Below, piece after piece: positions 15,008 to 19,284 of a DNA stretch of 19,284 nt (the first letter of the stretch is position 1; each line of letters begins with the position of its first letter). The position numbers and the translations under genes were made by a program. The notes under the pieces are model-generated. The model made no database searches. It saw only the letters and a list, made by a program, of their open reading frames with translations, and was not told where the DNA came from. The stretch comes from Solirubrobacterales bacterium (lineage in GTDB: Bacteria > Actinomycetota > Thermoleophilia > Solirubrobacterales > Solirubrobacteraceae), in assembly GCA_009781575.1 (NCBI GenBank), contig WQXW01000004.1:1-19284 (forward strand), read 5' to 3'.

Positions 15008-15056
15008 GGGCTCCGCCGCATGCTGAGGCGTTGGGGCGCTGTTTTCAAGACCTGTT

Positions 15057-15080
15057 TACTAAACGCTTACAAGTGTTGAC
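15057..15080 (-). promoter_or_regulatory. Promoter-like motif GTCAAC-N10-GTTTAGTA for the 15007 series
   Basis: On the minus strand, GTCAAC (15080-15075) is followed after 10 bases by GTTTAGTA (15064-15057). This is nearly the spacing seen at 3545-3569. TAGTAA would be the -10, placing the start about 45 bases before the TTG at 15007. The match between two distant loci encoding secreted proteins is the main support. Confidence 0.45.
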
Positions 15081-15115
15081 CACGACGCCCGCTGCGACCC
15101 GGTCAGCGCCGCCAC

Positions 15116-15151
15116 TCACGTGACTGTCAATTGTGTTGATGTTGTTATCAT
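15116..15151 (+). promoter_or_regulatory. Divergent regulatory region and possible promoter of the 15162 gene
   Basis: TCACGTGA (15116-15123) is a perfect 8-bp palindrome. It is followed by GTCAAT (15126-15131), 12 bases, and GTTATCAT (15144-15151), a weaker form of the motif at 3545 and 15080. TATCAT as a -10 would start transcription near 15158, making the ATG at 15162 almost leaderless. The region also lies upstream of the divergent 15007 gene, so a protein bound here could influence both. Confidence 0.4.
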
Positions 15152-15161
15152 TTGAGCGCAC

Positions 15162-15641
15162 ATGGGCAAGACAGCCGAGAGGTCGGCCATACTGCGCGGC
15201 AGAGAGATGCAGGTCCACCGGATCAGCGACCAACGCGACGACGTCGATGGCAACGGCGATGGGGCGCCGAGGCTCGAGGAGATCGAGCAGGCGGCGGAGA
15301 GGCGCCTGCTCGAGCTGCAGCCGATGGTGGAGGAGGCCGAACGGTTGCGCACGGTGCTGGACGTGATCGCGGGCAAGCTGCGCGCAAACGGTGCCGGAGC
15401 GGAGCGGGGGGACGGCGGTCTGGTCGCGCTCGGCCCGCCGCGCGCGGCGACGGGCTCGAACAAGCGCGCGATCCTCGAGCTGGTGGCCGAGCGGCCCGGG
15501 ATCACGGCGAGCGAAATAGCCGAGGAGACCGGGGTCAAGCGCACGGTGGTGGCATCGACGATCAGCCGGCTGAAGCAGCGCGGTGAGCTCGGCGAGCACG
15601 CGCAGGGCGGCCTGTGCGTCACCGAGGCCGCCGGGCGCTGA
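15162..15641 (+). CDS. Small winged-helix DNA-binding protein with N-terminal coiled coil
   Basis: The product has 159 residues. Residues about 35-75 are a charged helix likely to form a coiled coil (LEEIEQAAERRLLELQPMVE, then EAERLRTVLDVIAG). Residues about 97-155 are a winged helix-turn-helix of MarR/IclR-like type (NKRAILELVAERPGITASEI, then VKRTVVASTISRLKQRGELG). This coiled-coil plus wHTH layout is common in Thermoleophilia. It is divergent from the 15007-13031 secreted-protein genes, which makes it a candidate regulator of them; that is inference. The start is uncertain: ATG 15162 suits a leaderless transcript, while ATG 15207 is preceded by GGCAGAGAG. The conserved part is unaffected. 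Confidence 0.7.
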   Translation: MGKTAERSAILRGREMQVHRISDQRDDVDGNGDGAPRLEEIEQAAERRLLELQPMVEEAERLRTVLDVIAGKLRANGAGAERGDGGLVALGPPRAATGSNKRAILELVAERPGITASEIAEETGVKRTVVASTISRLKQRGELGEHAQGGLCVTEAAGR

Positions 15642-15762
15642 CCTCAACGCGTCGCGCCAGGCGCCCTGCGCAACGAACCCTGGACGACGTGGGGCGCCGG
15701 CCTCGACGACGTGCTTGTAGATGGGGTGAGGCGCTCCTGGAGGGATAAGGATTCCGCTCGCT

Positions 15763-15878
15763 GAAACGGTTTTCACCTATCGCAGGCACTGTTGGTGAAT
15801 TCAAAAGTGGATTGGTTCCGCGCGGAACCAATCCTCAAAACAAAACACTAAACGGCCGCTGCTCGGCCGGGCTTCGCC
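15763..15878 (+). repeat. Palindromic element, copy 4 (degenerate left end)
   Basis: The core at 15809-15834 is a perfect 26-bp palindrome (arm GGATTGGTTCCGC). The right side is conserved (TCAAAACAAAACAC, then AACGGCCGCTGCTCGGCCGG), with a perfect right stem GGCCG-CTGCT-CGGCC. The left side is degenerate: GTTGGTGAATTCAAAAGT replaces GTTGGGGGATTCAAAAAGA, and sequence before it shows little match. The boundary at 15763 is estimated by alignment with copy 5. Confidence 0.85.
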
Positions 15879-15943
15879 GTTGCGGTCGAGGAGTTGTTCG
15901 CCTAACTGGAGTCGGTCCGCGCGGCCGACTTCTCCAAAGCCCC

Positions 15944-15962
15944 CCTCCCGCGCCGCGGGAGG
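15944..15962. terminator. Strong GC hairpin, possible terminator without T-run
   Basis: CCTCCCGCG and CGCGGGAGG form a 9-bp perfect inverted repeat around one base (a tight loop in practice), about 300 bases after the stop of the 15162 gene. A second hairpin (AGTCGG/CCGACT, 15910-15930) precedes it. No T-run follows on either strand, so termination is uncertain, although hairpins lacking a T-run have been proposed as terminators in actinobacteria. Confidence 0.3.
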
Positions 15963-16011
15963 CCCGCACGGGCGCAATGAGCATGCGCACTTTGCGGCAG
16001 GTCTGGCGCGC

Positions 16012-16127
16012 GGCCTCGAACACGCCTGTCTGAGGAGCCGTTGGGGGATTCAAAAAAAGGATTGGTTCCGCGCGGAACCAATCCAAAAAACAAAACACGC
16101 AACGGCCGCTGCTCGACCGGCACCGCC
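16012..16127 (+). repeat. 116-bp palindromic element, copy 5 (best-preserved core)
   Basis: This is full length, with a perfect 26-bp core at 16059-16084 (arm GGATTGGTTCCGC). Flanks match copy 2 almost throughout, from GGCCTCGAACACGCCTGTCT on the left to CGGCCGCTGCTCGACCGGCA on the right. Outer GCCGTTG/CAACGGC is intact. It lies 134 bases after copy 4 in the same orientation and ends 46 bases before the dyad of the TetR gene. Confidence 0.92.
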
Positions 16128-16173
16128 GCTGGAGCGGGCGCCGGGGCGTTGGCGCATTTTCGGGAGATCCACC

Positions 16174-16192
16174 ACTAGAGGCGCGTTCTAGT
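16174..16192 (+). promoter_or_regulatory. 19-bp dyad, probable operator of the TetR-family gene
   Basis: ACTAGA (16174-16179) and TCTAGT (16187-16192) are a perfect inverted repeat around GGCGCGT, 23 bases before the ATG at 16216. TetR regulators commonly bind dyads of this size in their own promoters. AT-rich sequence downstream (TTTTGTAGTAGTGTTA) probably holds the -10. Autorepression of the operon is the natural inference. Confidence 0.6.
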
Positions 16193-16215
16193 TTTGTAGT
16201 AGTGTTACGGCGGTC

Positions 16216-16911
16216 ATGTCGACCGGCGCGAGCACGCGGCAGGGGCGGCGCAAGCAGCGCACCGCGGCGGCGATCCTCGACGCCGCCGAATCGCTCTTTC
16301 TCGACGCCGGCTATCAGGCGACGACTGTCGAGCAGATCGCCGAGCGCGCCGACGTGGCGCTCGGGTCGCTTTACGGGCACTTCGCCGGCAAGGAGGGGGT
16401 GTACGCGGCGCTGGTGCTTCGCGCGGTCGACACCGTCGAGCGCTGCACCGATGACGCGTGGGCGGCGAGCGGCGATCCTGTCGGCCGGCTGCTGGGAGTC
16501 TCGGAGGCGTATCTGCGCTTTGCGCGCGAGCACCCCGGGCTGTTTCGGTTCTTTCGCTTTCCTCCGCCGGGGGTGCCGGCGGGCGGTCCGATGGTGGCCG
16601 CCGCCGAGCGAGTTGCGCGGCGCGTTGGCGATGAGGTCCAGCGGGTCACCGAGGCCATCGAGGAGGGGCTGGCGGTGGGTATTGCGCCGGGGGTCGAGGA
16701 ACGCGCGGCGTTGGGGTTCGAGCACGAGCCGGACGCGCGCGCGATCGCGGTGTTTCTGTGGGCCGCGTGGGATGGCGTGATCGCCGCCCATCTGCTGCCC
16801 GGCAATATGGCGCTCTCGCAACAGGAGTTCGAGCGGGTGCTGGCGGTCGCGCGGGCGGTGCTCATGCGGGGACTGCTCGCCACGGGCGCCGTGGATGTGG
16901 CGCCACGGTGA
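16216..16911 (+). CDS. TetR/AcrR-family transcriptional regulator
   Basis: The product has 231 residues. Residues about 15-62 form the TetR DNA-binding domain (TAAAILDAAESLFLDAGYQA, then TTVEQIAERADVALGSLYGH, then FAGKEGVYAAL). The remaining 165 residues are a helical ligand/dimer domain (YLRFAREHPGLFRFFRFPPP; AVFLWAAWDGVIAAHL). The ligand cannot be read from sequence. The stop shares one base with the start of the next gene (TGATG at 16909-16913), so the two are coupled. A 19-bp dyad lies just upstream. The likely role is control of the hydrolase and membrane protein downstream. Confidence 0.9.
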   Translation: MSTGASTRQGRRKQRTAAAILDAAESLFLDAGYQATTVEQIAERADVALGSLYGHFAGKEGVYAALVLRAVDTVERCTDDAWAASGDPVGRLLGVSEAYLRFAREHPGLFRFFRFPPPGVPAGGPMVAAAERVARRVGDEVQRVTEAIEEGLAVGIAPGVEERAALGFEHEPDARAIAVFLWAAWDGVIAAHLLPGNMALSQQEFERVLAVARAVLMRGLLATGAVDVAPR

Positions 16912-17828
16912 TGGTGCGCGAGCGCGAGATCGTGCTCGACGGGCGGCGCCTGGCGCTGCTGGAATGCGGGGCGCACCCCGGGGGCGAGACGGCCACGTTG
17001 CTGCTGTTGCACGGACTCGGCGGCTGCGCTCGCCACTGGCTGCAGGTGCTCCCCGCGCTCGGCGAGCGCTCGCGGGTGGTGGCTCTCGACCTGCCGGGGT
17101 TCGGGCGCTCGCAGCCGATCGCGGGGACAGTGTCGCTCGAGCGGATCGTGGATGTGCTCGCCGCGGCGGCGTCCACGCTCGGGCTGGGCCCGGTGGTGGT
17201 CGTGGGACATTCGTTCAGTGGGCCGGTGGCGATCCGCTTCGCGGCCGCTCACCCCGACGCGGCCGCCGGCGTGGCGCTCATCGGGGGCGGCGTGTTTCAG
17301 TTCTCCGCGCTGCTCGGCCTGCGCCGCATGCGGTGGTTCATGCGCCACCGCGCGCGCTCGACGCTCGCGATCGGGGCGGAGGCGCTCGGCGCGGGCCTCC
17401 CGCTGCCACCCGCCGCGCGGCGTGCGATCGCGCGCTCGGCGTGGCTGCGCCAGGCGCTGCTGTGGCCGTACGTGTCCACTCCGCGCGGCCTCTCCGCGGA
17501 GGCCGCCGCGCTGCTCCTGGATGGGGTCGGCGCGCCCGGGGTGCGCGCGGTGGTGCGCGCGGTCGGCGGCAGCGATCCGCTTCAGGGGATCGAGCGCGTG
17601 GGGTGTCCGGTGCTCTCGATTGCCGGGGCGCGCGATCTGATCGTGCCGCTGGCCGACACCGAGGAGCTTGCGCGAGCAGTCCCCGGTCTGCGCTCGGTGG
17701 TGCTGGAGGGGTGCGGTCACATGGTCATGCTCGAGCGCCCCGCGCAGCTCGTGCGAGAGCTGAGCGAGTTCGCATGCATCTGTTCATCAAACGAAAGGAG
17801 TGAGAGTGAACTCTTCTCACAACAATAA
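16911..17828 (+). CDS. Alpha/beta-hydrolase fold protein
   Basis: The product has 305 residues from ATG 16911, which overlaps the TetR stop by one base. The oxyanion-hole motif LLLHGLGG is at residues 31-38, the nucleophile elbow GHSFSG places Ser101, GARD gives Asp242, and GCGHMVMLERP gives His270, so the full catalytic triad is present. The length is usual for the family. The region between 130 and 215 is the variable lid, which sets substrate. It could be an esterase, lipase or a C-C hydrolase; no finer call is justified. Its last 23 bases overlap the next gene, whose ribosome site AAAGGAG lies inside this gene. TetR plus hydrolase suggests response to a small hydrophobic molecule. Confidence 0.88.
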   Translation: MVREREIVLDGRRLALLECGAHPGGETATLLLLHGLGGCARHWLQVLPALGERSRVVALDLPGFGRSQPIAGTVSLERIVDVLAAAASTLGLGPVVVVGHSFSGPVAIRFAAAHPDAAAGVALIGGGVFQFSALLGLRRMRWFMRHRARSTLAIGAEALGAGLPLPPAARRAIARSAWLRQALLWPYVSTPRGLSAEAAALLLDGVGAPGVRAVVRAVGGSDPLQGIERVGCPVLSIAGARDLIVPLADTEELARAVPGLRSVVLEGCGHMVMLERPAQLVRELSEFACICSSNERSESELFSQQ

Positions 17829-18219
17829 TGACGCGTTGGTGGCGTCGGGGTTGGTGGAGCTCGCGCTGGGCGCCCTCACAGGGTGGCCGTACGCGCTGGC
17901 GGTGGACGATCCACAGGCGGCGGCCCGCGTGGGAGTGCGCTCGCCGGCACGGCTGCGTCAATGGCACCTCGACCTGATCGCGCTCGGCGCGCTGTCGGTG
18001 CTGATCGGCAGCGCGGTGCCGCAGCTGCCACGGTGGGTGGCGCTCCCGCTCGGGGTCGGCGCGTGGACGAACGCCAACGCGTTCGGCGTGCTCGTGGTGC
18101 GACCCGAGTGGAAGGGCCACACCGCCTATCGGGCGGGCGTGGGGGCGTCGTTTGCGACGGTCAGCTTCGGCTGTGTGGGGCTGGCGGCAGTTGGAGTGCG
18201 ACGGCTGCTGCAGCGATAG
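17806..18219 (+). CDS. Small integral membrane protein, four predicted helices
   Basis: The product has 137 residues. GTG 17806 is chosen over GTG 17800 because AAAGGAG (17794-17800) then has a 5-base spacing. Four hydrophobic segments are visible: VASGLVELALGALTGWPYAL, LIALGALSVLIGSAVP, WVALPLGVGAWTNANAFGVL and GVGASFATVSFGCVGLAAVG. RQWHLDLIAL precedes the second helix. The layout (short four-helix protein with a His before helix 2 and an Asn-rich segment in helix 3) recalls hydroxylaminobenzene mutase/styrene-oxide-isomerase-like proteins, but I cannot confirm this. It overlaps the hydrolase by 23 bases, so it belongs to the TetR operon. Confidence 0.75.
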   Translation: MNSSHNNNDALVASGLVELALGALTGWPYALAVDDPQAAARVGVRSPARLRQWHLDLIALGALSVLIGSAVPQLPRWVALPLGVGAWTNANAFGVLVVRPEWKGHTAYRAGVGASFATVSFGCVGLAAVGVRRLLQR

Positions 18220-18300
18220 CTGGCCCGCACACAGGCGCCCATCCATGGCTCCCCCCGGGTTCGTATGCTCGCGCGCGCAGGGTTACGCTACCATGACACC

Positions 18301-18510
18301 ATGGCAAAGAATCTCACCGTGCGACTCGACGACGAGCTGGCGTCCGACACGGAGGCGCTCGCGCGAGCCGAAGGCAAGAGCCTGAACGAGACCGTCAAGC
18401 ACGCGCTCACCGAGGCTGTGCAGCGCCGCCGCGACGATCCTCTGTTCAGGGAGCGCGTGCGCCGCATCATGCAGGAGGATCGCGAGTTGCTAGAGCGACT
18501 CGCGCGGTGA
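18301..18510 (+). CDS. Ribbon-helix-helix protein, orphan VapB-type antitoxin-like
   Basis: The product has 69 residues. The N-terminal strand KNLTVRLDDEL followed by two helices (ASDTEALARAEGKSLNETVK, then HALTEAVQRRR) is the ribbon-helix-helix fold of VapB/CopG-type DNA-binding proteins. A charged C-terminal helix (FRERVRRIMQEDRELLERLA) would be the toxin-binding part in a pair. No toxin gene follows; the next gene is a metal transporter starting 41 bases later. TACCAT (18289-18294) may be a -10 for a leaderless transcript, as no Shine-Dalgarno is seen. It could act as an orphan regulator. Confidence 0.75.
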   Translation: MAKNLTVRLDDELASDTEALARAEGKSLNETVKHALTEAVQRRRDDPLFRERVRRIMQEDRELLERLAR

Positions 18511-18550
18511 GCGTCCGCTACGTCGAGCAGCTTCCCCGTAGGCTTTGGCT

Positions 18551-19284
18551 GTGGATCAAGCGACGAGCTCGCCGGCGCATCGGCACGGTCGGCGGCGGCA
18601 CAGCCATCCGTATCGAGGGCGCCACCGCCATCTGACCGCGCCGCGGCTCTCCGGGCCGGATCATGCCTCGCGCCCCGCGCGCGCCGAGCACACCCACGGG
18701 AACCCGGGGGGCGGTCGTGGTCATTCGCACGGGCTGGTCGCCGACAGCGTCAAGCGCTCCCGCGAGGCCATCCGTGCGGTGTCGCTGTCCCTGGCCGTGC
18801 TCGCGCTCGCCGCCGTCGCGCAGACGCTCGTGTTCGTCGCGAGCGGCAGCATCGCACTGTTGGCTGACCTGATCCACAACTTCGGCGACGCGCTCACTGC
18901 GCTCCCGCTGGGCGTCGCGTTCGCGCTCCGCTCGCCGGTGGCGGAGCGCCGCGCGGGCCTCGCGGTCGTGGCGGCGATCTTCATCAGCGCGTGTGTGGCC
19001 GCCGTCGAGGCCGCCAGCCGGCTCGCCCACCCGTCCCCGCCCGGCCATCTCGGCGCGCTCGCGCTCGCCGGCGTGATCGGGTGCGCCGGCAACGTGCTCG
19101 CCGCGCGTATCCGCCTGCGCGCCGGCACGCGGCTGCACAGCGCCGCGCTGATCGCCGACGGCCACCACGCCCGAGCGGATGCCCACGTGAGCCTCGCCGT
19201 GGTCGCCTCCGCGGCGATGGTCGCGCTCGGCGTCCCCGCCGCCGATCCTCTGATCGGCTTGGCCATAACGCTCGTGATCGCACG
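18551..19284 (+). CDS. Cation diffusion facilitator (CDF) metal efflux transporter, 3' end outside window
   Basis: The open frame begins after a stop at 18539-18541 and has GTG 18551 (or TTG 18545) as start. It runs without a stop to the window edge (244 residues visible). The first 60 residues contain 11 histidines (SPAHRHGRRRHSHPY, EHTHGNPGGGRGHSHGL), typical of Zn2+/Co2+ CDF proteins. Membrane helices follow from about residue 75. The two transport-site HxxxD motifs are present: His109-Asp113 (ADLIHNFGDALTALPLG) and His206-Asp210 (LIADGHHARADAHVSLAVV). CDF proteins export divalent metals in exchange for protons. A metal-sensing regulator is not evident nearby; the RHH gene 40 bases upstream could be co-transcribed. 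Confidence 0.88.
   Translation, partial: MDQATSSPAHRHGRRRHSHPYRGRHRHLTAPRLSGPDHASRPARAEHTHGNPGGGRGHSHGLVADSVKRSREAIRAVSLSLAVLALAAVAQTLVFVASGSIALLADLIHNFGDALTALPLGVAFALRSPVAERRAGLAVVAAIFISACVAAVEAASRLAHPSPPGHLGALALAGVIGCAGNVLAARIRLRAGTRLHSAALIADGHHARADAHVSLAVVASAAMVALGVPAADPLIGLAITLVIA

Larger units (their letters stand above)
15642..16215. other. Gene-free region with two 116-bp elements, hairpins and the TetR-gene operator
   Basis: I find no convincing gene. The region holds copy 4 and copy 5 of the dispersed element in the same orientation. Between them are two strong hairpins: AGTCGG/CCGACT at 15910-15930, and a 9-bp arm pair at 15944-15962. The dyad upstream of the TetR gene follows. The first 120 bases (15642-15762) show nothing recognisable. 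Confidence 0.6.

Noticed and set aside
15620..15776. Minus-strand stretch translating to PHPIYKHVVEAG, faintly like the start of a RidA-type protein.
   Set aside because: The similarity stops after about a dozen residues and the rest of the frame is shadow sequence. Too weak to call even a pseudogene.
16059..16084. Palindromic core as a parS-type chromosome-segregation site.
   Set aside because: The inner 16 bases agree with the parS consensus at only about 10 positions and lack the central CACGTG. Five copies with conserved A-rich flanks also do not fit parS.
3314..16127. Repeats as a CRISPR array.
   Set aside because: Copies are kilobases apart, in both orientations, too long, and no cas gene is present.
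18507..18635. 42-codon frame overlapping the ribbon-helix-helix stop by GTGA, considered as its toxin.
   Set aside because: It overlaps the start of the well-supported CDF gene, is Arg-rich and matches no toxin family I know.

Overview
The window is GC-rich DNA from an actinobacterium, most likely of the Thermoleophilia/Solirubrobacterales type. I infer this from the codon bias, from large secreted beta-propeller proteins of a kind typical of that group, from Arg-rich beta-sandwich C-termini, and from the lysine/arginine-rich tail motif at the left edge. No rRNA, tRNA or CRISPR array is visible.

Left arm (1-3272). The end of a basic-tailed protein is followed by a two-gene module: a MerR-type HTH protein with a DUF433-like C-terminus, then a PIN-like (DUF5615-type) protein. 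The pair resembles a toxin-antitoxin system and lies between two decayed IS3-family orfA remnants. Next, on the minus strand, are two translationally coupled genes: a small two-domain protein with a DUF5678-like C-terminus and a retropepsin-like aspartic protease.

Centre (3273-15161). Four large secreted proteins dominate. A 1562-residue protein (3901-8589, +) has propeller-like repeats, a degenerate calcineurin-like phosphoesterase region, an Ig-like domain, a proline-rich stalk and a C-terminal membrane anchor. Converging on it is the minus-strand series 15007-13028, 13031-10758 and 10467-8818; the first two genes overlap by ATGA. The 3901 gene has a long leader with several consecutive perfect stems that begins close to a promoter-like motif. 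A similar motif lies upstream of the 15007 gene and, in weaker form, upstream of the divergent regulator at 15162.

Right arm (15162-19284). A small winged-helix regulator is followed by a TetR/hydrolase/membrane-protein operon with overlapping cistrons and a 19-bp dyad upstream, an orphan ribbon-helix-helix antitoxin-like gene, and the start of a His-rich cation diffusion facilitator that runs off the window.

The most unusual feature is a dispersed 116-bp element present five times (3314, 8633, 10545 inverted, about 15763 degenerate, 16012). It is built around a 26-bp palindrome flanked by A-rich tracts and closed by an outer GCCGTTG/CAACGGC inverted repeat. Four copies keep exactly the same length. 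Two of them, inverted, bracket the 8818-10467 gene. I do not recognise this element as a named family.
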